64,000 bases of DNA from CAISIP01 sp031396205 (lineage in GTDB: Bacteria; Pseudomonadota; Gammaproteobacteria; Burkholderiales; Burkholderiaceae_C), in assembly GCA_031396205.1 (NCBI GenBank), contig JANNKH010000006.1, positions 62,001-126,000 on the forward strand, written 5' to 3'. Positions 43,986 to 52,562 of this stretch are shown piece by piece. The position numbers and the translations under genes are program-made. Under the pieces are notes generated by a model, which worked only from the letters and a program-made list of their open reading frames with translations, was not told the DNA's origin and ran no database searches. The number at the start of each line of letters is the position of its first letter. Positions within the stretch are counted from its first letter, which is position 1.

Positions 43986-45758
43986 TCAGTTGTCGTCCTG
44001 CCTGGCGTAGGTGCTGTCCCAGCGTTCTGCGGCCGGGTCGATCTGCGGCACACAGTTGGGGCGTACTGCATCGGCCTGGAAGATCCACCACAAGCGGCGA
44101 TTCGCATAACCGACGACCTGTGCCTTGTCCGGGTCCACGCAGGCGCCGACCGCATCGCGTAGCGCAAAGATCCAGCGCTGCCCGGGCACTTCGGACTGCC
44201 ATTGCACCGCCTGCGCATACTGCGATTCCCAGCGCCGCTTGAAACCAAACGTGGCAACCGGACGATCCGCCATCAGCAGGTTTTGCTCTTTCCACGCCAC
44301 TAGACCGATCTGTGCCTGCGGGCCGGCAATTTCCCCAGCCCGGCGCATCACCCCCACCGCAGAATTCGAGTCGTTGAGCTGTGCCGAGGCCCAGACACCC
44401 CAGATAATCCAGAATCCAGCCATGCCCCCCGTCAAGGCATGCAGGCCCCGTCGCGGTCGAAAAGCCACGGCGGCGAGCAAGAACACAGCGCCCATGCTGA
44501 TACCCATCCACCACAGGCCGCGCCCATCATTGGCCAGGCCGCGCTCGCTGATCTGCTGCTGCATGCTGGTCCAGTGGCCCTGCAGGGCCCAGATGCCCCC
44601 ACCCAGCAGCACCGCACCAGCCACAAAGGCGGCGAACCACGCCATCAACCGCATCCACCGCGCCTGCACGCTCGCTTGCAGCGTTGGCGCCAGCGCCAGC
44701 GCCAGCATCGGCAAGATGGGCATCAGGTAGACCTCGCGTTTGCCGCCGGCCAGGCTGAAGAAGAAGACCACCAGCACCGACCAACCCAGAAGCAGCAATA
44801 CACGGGCATCGCGGTTACCGAGACTGCGAATCCAGTAGCGCCAGGCGCCCAGGTAGGCCAGCGACAGCGGGAAAAAATGCAATACCAATACCGGCAGGTA
44901 ATACCAAAACGGCTGTGAGTGCCCGCCGACCGAGCCGCCATAGCGTTTAGCCGTTTGCTGCAGCAAGATGTCATTGACGTAGGCCAGGTATTCGGGCGTG
45001 CCGCGCGCGTGGGCCACCAACAGCATGGGCACCAGCCACAGCGCAATCGCCAGCAGGAATGCCAGAGCACCGCCAGCCCAGCGCCAGGCCGACGCGGGCA
45101 CACGGTTGACACCATGCCAGCCACGCGCACGTGCCAGCAGATAAGGCAGCAGCATCAGCAACGCGAGCACGCCGACGCCCTTGGTGATCACCCCCAGGCC
45201 GGCCGCGAAGCAGCCAAGCCAGTACGCACGCCAGTTCGGTCCTTTGAGCAGGTGCAACAGCAGACCCCAGTTGGCCAGCGTGATCCACATCATGACCAGC
45301 GGGTCGATCTGCGCCCGCTTGACCTGGTATGCGAACTGGAATGTCACCAGCACCGCTGCCGCCGCGAACAGGCCGACGCGAGGGCTCCACAGACGTCGCC
45401 CCAGGTCCCAGGTCAGGATCAGCGTCACCATGCCGGCCAGCAGCGAGGGCAGCAGGAAGGCGATGCGCCAGTTGCCGACCAACTGGAACGCCGCGGCCTC
45501 CAGCCACATCAGCATCGGCGGCTTGTCCGAATACAACTCGTTGCCGCGGTGCGGGAACAACCAGTCGCCGGACTCCACCATGTGCTTGGCCACCAGCGTG
45601 AAGCGCGGCTCGTCCGATGGCCAGGGATCGCGCAGGCCGATGCCGGCACCCAGCACCACCAATGCCACCAGCATCAGCCACCAGAAGAGGCGACGGTCGT
45701 GTGCGTCGGGGGCAGCAGCAGGCAAAACCGTGGAACCGGCATGCGCTACACGCATCAT
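43986..45758 (-). CDS. ArnT-like GT39 membrane glycosyltransferase
   Basis: The 590-residue protein has about 12 transmembrane helices and the GT39/ArnT first-loop acidic motif RDPWPSDEPRF, followed by MVESGDWLFPHRGNELYSDKPPMLMW, shown here in part only. Such enzymes move a sugar from undecaprenyl phosphate to an envelope acceptor, often lipid A. The start overlaps the LABN gene stop by four bases and AAGG lies seven bases before ATG 45758. With the GT2 and LABN genes upstream it resembles lipid A sugar-modification loci such as the Bordetella lgm genes; the sugar is unknown. Confidence 0.88.
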   Translation of the reverse strand: MMRVAHAGSTVLPAAAPDAHDRRLFWWLMLVALVVLGAGIGLRDPWPSDEPRFTLVAKHMVESGDWLFPHRGNELYSDKPPMLMWLEAAAFQLVGNWRIAFLLPSLLAGMVTLILTWDLGRRLWSPRVGLFAAAAVLVTFQFAYQVKRAQIDPLVMMWITLANWGLLLHLLKGPNWRAYWLGCFAAGLGVITKGVGVLALLMLLPYLLARARGWHGVNRVPASAWRWAGGALAFLLAIALWLVPMLLVAHARGTPEYLAYVNDILLQQTAKRYGGSVGGHSQPFWYYLPVLVLHFFPLSLAYLGAWRYWIRSLGNRDARVLLLLGWSVLVVFFFSLAGGKREVYLMPILPMLALALAPTLQASVQARWMRLMAWFAAFVAGAVLLGGGIWALQGHWTSMQQQISERGLANDGRGLWWMGISMGAVFLLAAVAFRPRRGLHALTGGMAGFWIIWGVWASAQLNDSNSAVGVMRRAGEIAGPQAQIGLVAWKEQNLLMADRPVATFGFKRRWESQYAQAVQWQSEVPGQRWIFALRDAVGACVDPDKAQVVGYANRRLWWIFQADAVRPNCVPQIDPAAERWDSTYARQDDN

Positions 45759-46036
45759 TCGGGCGCCTTCATGCCACGATCGCGCCACAGGAACTGCAGA
45801 TTGCGAAAATACACGAACAGGCCGGCGCCCTGGCCGATGATGAATACCGGGTCCTCCCGGTGGATCGCGTAGGCGAGCAAGGTCGCGCCACCACAGACAC
45901 TGAAATACCAGAACGCAGTGGGAATCACGCTCCTCTTGACCTTCTCGCTGTACAACCACTGCACCACGAACCGGGCCGAGAACAGCGCCTGTCCGAGCAA
46001 GCCGACCACCAGCCAGGTTTTGTCAATTTCCATCAT
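45755..46036 (-). CDS. LABN (lipid A biosynthesis N-terminal-like) domain protein
   Basis: The 93-residue integral membrane protein has three hydrophobic segments and the LABN signature GQALFSARFVVQWLYSEKVKRSVIP and FWYFSVCGGATLLAYAIHR, each split here in reading. Stand-alone LABN proteins accompany GT2 and ArnT-like enzymes and may flip or hold the lipid-linked sugar; that is inference. The start overlaps the GT2 stop (TGATG) and AAAGGA precedes it, so the three genes are coupled. Confidence 0.85.
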   Translation of the reverse strand: MMEIDKTWLVVGLLGQALFSARFVVQWLYSEKVKRSVIPTAFWYFSVCGGATLLAYAIHREDPVFIIGQGAGLFVYFRNLQFLWRDRGMKAPE

Positions 46037-46788
46037 CAGTCCTTTGCATTGAGCCGTTGCACCTGCGCCACGCGGGCTCGTCGTTGCAGCCACATCACGC
46101 CCGCGATGTCCACCAGGCCGACCCACAGGCGGTTGCCGATGCCGTAATGCGATTCACCGTGCTCCCGGTTGCGGTGCGCGACCGGAACCGATTCCACGAT
46201 GCCGCCAGCGCGCCTGAACAAAGCCGGCAGGAAGCGGTGCATGTGATCGAAATAGGGCATGTCCAGAAAATCATCGCGCGCGAACAGCTTCAGTCCGCAG
46301 CCGGAATCGGGCGTCGCGTCACCCAGCAGGCGGCTGCGCACGCCGTTGGCCAGGAGCGAGGACAGGCGGCGCAGCCAGGTATCGAGCCGTTTGGCCCGCC
46401 AGCCGGCGATCAGCACCGGCCCGTTCGCCACGCCCTGCTGCAGGCTGCGCCAGCGCGCCAGCAATGCCGGAATGTCGGACGGGCGGTTCTGGCCGTCACC
46501 ATCGAGGGTCGCAATCACCGGCGCTCGCGCTGCGCGCACACCGGTGCGCACCGCGGTGCTCTGGCCACTGTTGTTGCGGTGCTGCAGCACCGCCAGCCAG
46601 GGGTGGGTACGCGCATATGCCAACAGCACTTTGGCAGTGTCGTCACTGGACAGGTCGTCGACGAATACGGCCTCGAACGGCGCAACACCGGTCAACGCGG
46701 CCTGGATTTCATCCAGCAGAGCGACGACGTTGCCGGATTCGTTGTGCACGGGCACAACCACGGAGATTTCTGGAACCGTTGGAGACAT
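46036..46788 (-). CDS. Family 2 glycosyltransferase (polyprenyl-phosphate sugar transferase type)
   Basis: The 250-residue cytosolic GT-A enzyme begins ISVVVPVHNESGNVVALLDE and has the FVDDLSSDDT and TLDGDGQNRPSDI nucleotide-sugar motifs and the acceptor region SGCGLKLFARDDF. It lacks the C-terminal membrane helices of ArnC but belongs to the same dolichol-phosphate mannose synthase-like group. It is first in the three-gene set and probably charges undecaprenyl phosphate with the sugar used by the ArnT-like enzyme. Confidence 0.88.
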   Translation of the reverse strand: MSPTVPEISVVVPVHNESGNVVALLDEIQAALTGVAPFEAVFVDDLSSDDTAKVLLAYARTHPWLAVLQHRNNSGQSTAVRTGVRAARAPVIATLDGDGQNRPSDIPALLARWRSLQQGVANGPVLIAGWRAKRLDTWLRRLSSLLANGVRSRLLGDATPDSGCGLKLFARDDFLDMPYFDHMHRFLPALFRRAGGIVESVPVAHRNREHGESHYGIGNRLWVGLVDIAGVMWLQRRARVAQVQRLNAKD

Positions 46789-46869
46789 GGGGAGAACGAA
46801 GGGGGATAGCCAGCGATTGTCGCATCGGGCCCAGGACCCTCACGCAGAGCCGCAAACCGGCGCCCGTGG

Positions 46870-47469
46870 TCAATCGCGCAAAGGCCCGTACCCGGTCTCC
46901 ACCGACATCCGCAGCACCAGCCCGTCCTCGACCGATTTGGCGCGCTCGACGTAATAACCCATGCCCGGCATCGCGCGCAGGTTGTAAGCGATGTCGACTT
47001 CGGCGCAATGCTCCAGGATCACCCACAGGGTCGAGCCCTTGCCACTGTGATTGGAGTGTCCGCTGGCCTCGAAGTTCTGGCACATCAGCCGCGCCTGAGC
47101 CCGTGTGATCGGGGCCGGATGGGTTCCCGGGAACTGGCCGCAGGGCTGGATCAGTTCGGCATCGCCGCCCTCGAACCGAGCGGAGGTGCGGAATTCCTGC
47201 GCATGCGCGGGCACTGCGTCGTCACTGGCCAGCTTGCGCAGGTGCTTCTCGCGCACCGGCCGAACCCGGGCCGTTGGCGCCTCGATCTGCGTAGAACTCA
47301 TATATGCGACGCTGCCGGCAAAAAACTGCTCCAGCGCCCTGCCACGTGCCTGATCCTCGGAATCGGCCTCGATCAACAGCATCTGGTACTGCTCCTGCAC
47401 CAGCCGCTCGACAAACACCAGATACCGACCCGGTACCACCGGGCTTGCAGCTGCGACAGACTTGTTCAC
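46870..47469 (-). CDS. Uncharacterised 199-residue protein
   Basis: I do not recognise this protein. GTG 47469 has AGGAG six bases upstream and overlaps the stop of the preceding 98-codon frame (GTGA), so I start it there; the long upstream frame is Arg/Gly-rich shadow. It has no signal peptide or membrane helix. The first part (YLVFVERLVQEQYQMLLIEA) looks like a small alpha/beta fold and the C-terminal half contains LWVILEHCAEVDIAYNLRAM and five cysteines overall at most. It is 81 bases from the GT2 start. Confidence 0.6.
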   Translation of the reverse strand: MNKSVAAASPVVPGRYLVFVERLVQEQYQMLLIEADSEDQARGRALEQFFAGSVAYMSSTQIEAPTARVRPVREKHLRKLASDDAVPAHAQEFRTSARFEGGDAELIQPCGQFPGTHPAPITRAQARLMCQNFEASGHSNHSGKGSTLWVILEHCAEVDIAYNLRAMPGMGYYVERAKSVEDGLVLRMSVETGYGPLRD

Positions 47470-47762
47470 ACCGGACTCCTGACTGTTCCCGATCGCCGGG
47501 CAATGGTATTGCAAATGATGCCCATGCGCGGCGGCATGGATGCGTCCGCATGGGCGGCCGTGGAGTCCTTCGCCAGCTCCAGCAGCGCGGATACGATCAT
47601 ATGCACCAAAGCCCGTCGGCTCGCGGCTAAATCGCAATCGGCGTCGCGTGCGATATGTTGCGTTGCCAGGACAAGATGCCCGAACAGGCCAATCTGGGTG
47701 ATGGGCTGATCCACCGCCACCGCGCCCATCCCAACGGCGACGCCTGCATGAATGAAGCGCAC
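47466..47762 (-). CDS. Possible 98-residue protein coupled to the next gene
   Basis: The frame starts at GTG 47762 (RFIHAGVAVGMGAV) and ends in TGA overlapping the next GTG start by four bases, the usual sign of a two-gene unit. Codon third positions are GC-rich, and LLELAKDSTAAHADA reads like a helix. No family, signal or motif is recognised, and no clear ribosome-binding site precedes the GTG, so it could still be a shadow frame. Confidence 0.4.
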   Translation of the reverse strand: MRFIHAGVAVGMGAVAVDQPITQIGLFGHLVLATQHIARDADCDLAASRRALVHMIVSALLELAKDSTAAHADASMPPRMGIICNTIARRSGTVRSPV

Positions 47763-47859
47763 TGCCTACAATGCCTCTGGCCCAGCCGATGGCGCAACAA
47801 AATTGTCTCGCCACAGACTGGTGACCACCGCCTTCCAGCCCTCGCCAGATGGAGACCGC

Positions 47860-47931
47860 ATGACTCAACCAGACCCACTGTCCGCCGTCATCGACATCGC
47901 CCCATGCCCATGCGCTGGCTACTCATCTTGA
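47860..47931 (+). CDS. Possible 23-residue leader ORF overlapping the lipoprotein start
   Basis: ATG 47860 has GGAG five bases upstream, a better site than that of the lipoprotein gene whose start (47904) lies inside this frame. The peptide (MTQPDPLSAVIDIAPCPCAGYSS) ends at TGA 47929-47931. It may couple translation to the downstream gene or regulate it through its CPC codons; no homologue is known to me. Confidence 0.3.
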   Translation: MTQPDPLSAVIDIAPCPCAGYSS

Positions 47932-48737
47932 CCACGCTGCTGCAACTGGCGGCGTGCACCAAGCCACCCTGGCCCCGTGGCACGGTGGAGGAGTTGTTTC
48001 CGCAGTCCACAGGCCGGCCGGACATGCGCACCGTGCAGGTTCAGGGACTGTCGATCGGTGTCTCGCAGATGCCGGGCAGCGGCCCGACTCCCATCATGTT
48101 CGTGCACGGTTCGCCCGGCGGCTGGACGTCCTGGGCTAGCTTCCTGAACACCCCTGCATTGAACGGATTTGGCCAGCGCATCGCGATTGATCGGCCGGGT
48201 TTTGGCCGCTCCGAGGCCGCTGGCGTGATGCCGGACCTGCGGCGCCAGGCCGCATTGCTGGCCGAGCTGATTCCTGCGGGCCCGCCAGCCGTATTGGTCG
48301 GCCATTCATTGGGCGGCCCGCTGATCGCCTGGATGGCGATCGACCATCCCGAAAAAGTGTGTGGGGGCGTGATGCTGGCCGGATCGATGGCACCCGCGCT
48401 GGAAGCGCCGCGCTGGTACAACCACCTGGCCGACAACTGGCTGGCACGCCAGGTGCTATCGCCCGCGATGAGCCGCTCGAACCGCGAGATGATGGTGCTG
48501 CAGTCCGAATTGCAACGCCTGGAAGCGGCCTTGCCGCAACTCAAGCGCCCGATGATCGCGATGCAGGGAGACCAGGATCCGCTGGTCGACCCGCGTACCG
48601 CCGACTACCTGGAGCAATACGCACCAAAAGACTGGATGCGGGTCGAGCGGCTGCCGGGCAAGGACCATTTCTTCCTGTGGACCGAGCCCGAGTCGGTCGT
48701 GCGGCAGATCGACAAACTGCACTGCAGCCTGTCGTGA
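47904..48737 (+). CDS. Alpha/beta-hydrolase lipoprotein
   Basis: The 277-residue precursor starts with a lipoprotein signal (RWLLILTTLLQLAAC, lipid Cys18). The alpha/beta-hydrolase domain has the oxyanion region FVHGSPGG, nucleophile motif VGHSLGG, an acid in QGDQDPLVDP and the histidine in GKDHFFLW. An envelope-located esterase, lipase or peptidase is likely; the substrate is unknown. ATG 47904 and ATG 47910 are both possible starts. It is convergent with serS, 19 bases away. Confidence 0.8.
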   Translation: MPMRWLLILTTLLQLAACTKPPWPRGTVEELFPQSTGRPDMRTVQVQGLSIGVSQMPGSGPTPIMFVHGSPGGWTSWASFLNTPALNGFGQRIAIDRPGFGRSEAAGVMPDLRRQAALLAELIPAGPPAVLVGHSLGGPLIAWMAIDHPEKVCGGVMLAGSMAPALEAPRWYNHLADNWLARQVLSPAMSRSNREMMVLQSELQRLEAALPQLKRPMIAMQGDQDPLVDPRTADYLEQYAPKDWMRVERLPGKDHFFLWTEPESVVRQIDKLHCSLS

Positions 48738-48756
48738 CCAACGACCCGGCCGCGGT

Positions 48757-50079
48757 TCAGGCCGTGATCGTCTCCAGGCCGCCCATATAGGACCGCAAGA
48801 CCTCCGGCACGGTGACGGATCCGTCGGCATTCTGGTAGTTCTCCAGTACCGCCACCAGGGTGCGGCCCACTGCCAGGCCCGAACCGTTGAGCGTGTGCAC
48901 GAATTCGTTCTTGCCTTGCGCGTTCTTGAATCGGGCCTGTAGCCGGCGCGCCTGAAACGCCTCGCAATTGGACACCGAGCTGATCTCGCGGTAGGTGCTC
49001 TGCGCCGGCAGCCAGACCTCCAGATCATGGGTACGCGCGGAGCTCGGTCCCATATCGCCGGTACACAGCGCCATGACACGGTAGGGCAGGCCCAGACGCT
49101 GAAGGATCGTTTCGGCATGGCGCGTCATGTCTTCCAGCGCCTCGTAACTTGTATCCGGATGGACGATCTGCACCATCTCCACCTTGTCGAACTGGTGCTG
49201 ACGGATCATGCCGCGGGTGTCACGCCCGTAGCTGCCAGCCTCGGAGCGGAAACATGGTGTGTGGGCGGTCAGCCGCAGCGGCAGCGCCGACATCGGCAAC
49301 ACTTCGTCGCGCACGAAATTGGTCAGTGGCACTTCGCTGGTGGGGATCAGGTACAGGGCTGCGGTATCCGGCTGGTCCTCGGCCTCCTGCCCACCCTTTT
49401 TCGCGGCAAACAGATCCCCTTCGAACTTGGGCAACTGCCCGGTGCCACGCAGGCTGTCGGCATTGACGATGTAGGGCGTGTAGCACTCGGTGTAGCCATG
49501 CTCCAGCGTTTGCACATCGAGCATGAACTGGGCCAGTGCCCGATGCATCCGCGCGATCGGACCCTTCAACACCGTGAATCGGGCCCCGGTCAGCTTTACG
49601 CCCAGGTCGAAATCAAGCCCCAGGGGCGTACCGATATCGACATGGTCTCGCACCGCAAATTCCATTGTGCGTGGTGTGCCCCAGCTGCGAAGCAGCATGT
49701 TGTCGGCTTCACTGGCGCCCACCGGCACACTGGCGTGCGGCAGGTTGGGCACGGCCAACAGGACGGCCTGCAGATCATCCTGGATCTGCTCGAGCCGCGC
49801 CGCCGATGCCTCCAGTTCATCCTTGATCGAGGCCACGTCAGCCATCACCGTGTCGACCTGCGCCTGCGCGACCGCGCCCTGGGACTTGAGCTGCCCAATC
49901 CGCTTGCTCTGGCTGTTGCGCCGGGCCTGCAGTTCCTCGGTCCGGGTCTGGATGGTCTTGCGCTCGGCTTCCAGCGTGCGGAACTGGTCCACATCGAGGA
50001 ACGGCTGGGGATTTTTGCGCGTCTGCAGTCGCGCCACGGCCGCGTCCAGGTCTTTGCGCAGGAGAATGATGTCTAGCAT
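48757..50079 (-). CDS. serS: Serine--tRNA ligase
   Basis: SerS charges tRNA-Ser. The 440-residue protein has the N-terminal antiparallel coiled-coil arm (about 30-100), class II motif 2 (TPCFRSEAGSYGRDTRG) and motif 3 (NGSGLAVGRTLVAVLENYQ). Length and order match the bacterial enzyme. ATG 50079 begins with the conserved MLDIILLRKD. Confidence 0.97.
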   Translation of the reverse strand: MLDIILLRKDLDAAVARLQTRKNPQPFLDVDQFRTLEAERKTIQTRTEELQARRNSQSKRIGQLKSQGAVAQAQVDTVMADVASIKDELEASAARLEQIQDDLQAVLLAVPNLPHASVPVGASEADNMLLRSWGTPRTMEFAVRDHVDIGTPLGLDFDLGVKLTGARFTVLKGPIARMHRALAQFMLDVQTLEHGYTECYTPYIVNADSLRGTGQLPKFEGDLFAAKKGGQEAEDQPDTAALYLIPTSEVPLTNFVRDEVLPMSALPLRLTAHTPCFRSEAGSYGRDTRGMIRQHQFDKVEMVQIVHPDTSYEALEDMTRHAETILQRLGLPYRVMALCTGDMGPSSARTHDLEVWLPAQSTYREISSVSNCEAFQARRLQARFKNAQGKNEFVHTLNGSGLAVGRTLVAVLENYQNADGSVTVPEVLRSYMGGLETITA

Positions 50080-50148
50080 GGCGCCATTCTAATGAGCGCC
50101 CCCAGCCCAGCCGCTACGCGCCTGGTCCCCAATGAGCCCGTTGCCAGG

Positions 50149-51093
50149 CTACCGCTTGAGGCCCTTTGGCAGCGGGAACTTGGTGGTCTCTTCAATGCCG
50201 TCGAGCCGGCGCACCGAAACCGCCCCCAGTGCCTTGATGCGCTCGATCACCTGGCGCACCAGTATCTCGGGTGCCGAGGCGCCGGCCGTCAGGCCGACCC
50301 GCTGGCAGCCCTCGAACCAGGCGGCCTGCATTTCCTCGGCACTGTCGACCATATAGCTCTGGGTGCCCAGCTTGCGAGCGACCTCGCGCAATCGGTTGCT
50401 GTTGGAACTGGTCGGGCTGCCGACCACGATCACCAGGTCGACCTGCGGACTGAGCAGTTTGACCGCATCCTGGCGGTTCTGGGTGGCGTAACAGATGTCC
50501 TGTTGCTTGGGCTGGCGTGCGTTGGGAAATCGTGCCGTGATCGCGGCGGCGATCTGCGCGGCGTCATCCACACTGAGCGTGGTCTGGGTCACGACGGCCA
50601 GTTTCGCCGTCTGTGCCGGTTGCACCCGCGCCACGTCGGCCACATCCTCGACCAGGTGGATGCCTGCGTCGAGTTGCCCCATCGTACCCTCGACCTCGGG
50701 ATGCCCCTTGTGCCCGATCATGATGAACTCGTAACCCTCCTTGTGCAGCTTGGCCACTTCCACATGCACCTTGGTCACCAGCGGACAGGTGGCGTCGAAG
50801 ATCCGAAAACCCCGGGACCGGGCCTCCTCGTGCACGGCGCGGCTGACACCATGGGCCGAGAACACCAGCGTCGCACCCGGCGGCACATCGCTGAGCTCCT
50901 CGATGAAGATTGCCCCTTTGTTCTTGAGGTCGTTGACGACATAGGTGTTGTGCACGATCTCATGGCGCACATAGATTGGCGCACCGAATTTTTCCAGGGC
51001 CCGCTCGACAATCTCGATCGCGCGATCCACGCCAGCGCAAAAGCCGCGCGGCTCGGCCAAAATGACTTCCTCGAGTGCAGCGACTATTTTCAC
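50149..51093 (-). CDS. ispH: 4-hydroxy-3-methylbut-2-enyl diphosphate reductase
   Basis: IspH makes IPP and DMAPP in the last step of the MEP pathway using a [4Fe-4S] cluster. The three cluster cysteines are visible: Cys19 in EPRGFCAGVDRAI, then DATCPLVTKVH and ICYATQNRQDA; the catalytic Glu region ILVRQVIE lies downstream. The 314-residue product starts at GTG 51093, overlapping the fkpB stop by four bases, as in the fkpB-ispH pair of enterobacteria. Confidence 0.96.
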   Translation of the reverse strand: MKIVAALEEVILAEPRGFCAGVDRAIEIVERALEKFGAPIYVRHEIVHNTYVVNDLKNKGAIFIEELSDVPPGATLVFSAHGVSRAVHEEARSRGFRIFDATCPLVTKVHVEVAKLHKEGYEFIMIGHKGHPEVEGTMGQLDAGIHLVEDVADVARVQPAQTAKLAVVTQTTLSVDDAAQIAAAITARFPNARQPKQQDICYATQNRQDAVKLLSPQVDLVIVVGSPTSSNSNRLREVARKLGTQSYMVDSAEEMQAAWFEGCQRVGLTAGASAPEILVRQVIERIKALGAVSVRRLDGIEETTKFPLPKGLKR

Positions 51094-51563
51094 AACACGC
51101 CAATCAGTTGCACTTCGAACACCACAGGCTTGCCCGCCAGTGGATGGTTGAAGTCGAACAAGACGCCGTCGCCGCCCGCTGCGTCGCCCACCTGCAGCAC
51201 CGCTCCGGCATAACTGCCCTGGCCGTCCGGCGTGGGAAACTGAACCACATCGCCAACCTGGTAGGTTTCAAGCGGGTCGCCGAGCTGGCGCAGCAGTTTG
51301 CGCGCGACCCATTGCCGCATCGCAGGCTGACGCTCGCCAAAAGCCGCGCCAGGCGGCAACTCAAAACTGGCCCGTGCCCCCTCCTCCATTCCCAGCAGGC
51401 ACTGTTCGACCGCCGGCGACAGCACGCCCGAGCCTAGCGACAAGGTTGCCGGCTTTCCATTGAAGGTATTGATGACGTCCCCGTGCGGACCGGCCAGGCG
51501 GTAGTGCAGGGTCAGGAACGAACCAGGTTCGACGCAGGGAAGGGTTGAAATCATGAGGTCCAT
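51090..51563 (-). CDS. fkpB: FKBP-type peptidyl-prolyl isomerase (SlpA/FkpB-like)
   Basis: This SlyD-like isomerase has 157 residues with LTLHYRLAGPHGDVINTFNG at the start, the insert-in-flap region AFGERQPAMRQWV and the closing FDFNHPLAGKPVVFEVQL typical of the family. ATG 51563 is favoured, though ATG 51554 is possible and the ribosome-binding site is weak. It is coupled to ispH. Confidence 0.9.
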   Translation of the reverse strand: MDLMISTLPCVEPGSFLTLHYRLAGPHGDVINTFNGKPATLSLGSGVLSPAVEQCLLGMEEGARASFELPPGAAFGERQPAMRQWVARKLLRQLGDPLETYQVGDVVQFPTPDGQGSYAGAVLQVGDAAGGDGVLFDFNHPLAGKPVVFEVQLIGVL

Positions 51564-51675
51564 CGGTAATCCCACCCATTGTAGAAACCTGCCGGCATCA
51601 AGGAGCAGTGAAGTGGCCGCCTCGGGTGGCGAGCCAGGGTATCCGGCAAGCCGGCAATGAAACAAACAGTGCAGC

Positions 51676-51696
51676 GATCGGGTGGGCGACCCGATC
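51676..51696. other. Hairpin between fkpB and radC
   Basis: GATCGGGT (51676-51683) and ACCCGATC (51689-51696) pair perfectly around GGGCG in the 252-base divergent space. Nothing else recognisable is present there. It may be an operator dyad or a cruciform-forming site; no function is assigned. Confidence 0.4.
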
Positions 51697-51815
51697 CCGC
51701 CATGGCTCGGCCACGCCGCATCCACCCAATCATGCATGGCGCGAACCGGCCAGGAAGCAACTCGGCTGGAGAATCCGGCTGCATCACCCATCATTAACAC
51801 CATTGTAGGAATTGC

Positions 51816-52562
51816 ATGGTGATGGCCCGCATGCAATCGCCAAAGGCCCCAACACCCACCATGCCACTCAAGGACCTGCCTGCCGAAGCCCGGCCGCGCG
51901 AAAAACTGCTGGCGCGGGGGCCCGCGGCCCTTGGCGACGTCGAACTGCTGGCCATACTGCTGCGCACCGGCATCCGTGGCAAGGGTGTATTGCAGTTGGC
52001 CGAGGAGCTATTGCAACTCAGGTCCAACACGGATGGCAGGCCCGGCTTTGACGGTATCGCAGGCCTGCTCAACGCCAGCGCAACCGATCTGCGACGCATC
52101 AAAGGCCTGGGACCGGCCAAACGCGCCGAACTGCTGGCCGTGCTCGAACTGGCGCGGCGGGCACTGGCCCAGCAATTGCGCCAGCGCACCGTGTTTGCAT
52201 CGCCCGGCGCGGTGAAGGACTATCTGCAATTGCATCTGGCAGCCCGGGCGCACGAGGTATTTGCGGTACTCTTCCTGGATGTGCAAAACCGCATGCTGGC
52301 GATGGAAGAGATGTTTCGCGGCACTTTGACCCAGACCAGCGTCTACCCACGCGAGGTCGTGCTGCGCGCGTTGCACCACCAGTGCGCCGCCGTCGTGCTG
52401 GCGCACAACCACCCCAGCGGCTCAGTGCAGCCCTCGCGCGCCGACGAGGCGCTGACCCAGACCCTGCGCTCGGCGCTGGCCCTGATCGACGTGCGGGTGC
52501 TCGATCATGTCATCGTCGCGCCCGGCTTGTCGCTGTCGATGGCCGAACGGGGGCTGGTATGA
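51816..52562 (+). CDS. radC: RadC/JAB-domain DNA repair-associated protein
   Basis: The 248-residue product has the RadC layout: an N-terminal UPF0758 segment (RPREKLLARGPAALGDVELLAILLRTG), a helix-hairpin-helix (LRRIKGLGPAKRAELLAVLE) and a JAMM metalloprotease-like domain with AHNHPSGSVQPSRAD. AGGA five bases before ATG 51816 supports this start, though ATG 51861 fits typical lengths as well. Its stop overlaps the Smr gene start by four bases. Confidence 0.93.
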   Translation: MVMARMQSPKAPTPTMPLKDLPAEARPREKLLARGPAALGDVELLAILLRTGIRGKGVLQLAEELLQLRSNTDGRPGFDGIAGLLNASATDLRRIKGLGPAKRAELLAVLELARRALAQQLRQRTVFASPGAVKDYLQLHLAARAHEVFAVLFLDVQNRMLAMEEMFRGTLTQTSVYPREVVLRALHHQCAAVVLAHNHPSGSVQPSRADEALTQTLRSALALIDVRVLDHVIVAPGLSLSMAERGLV

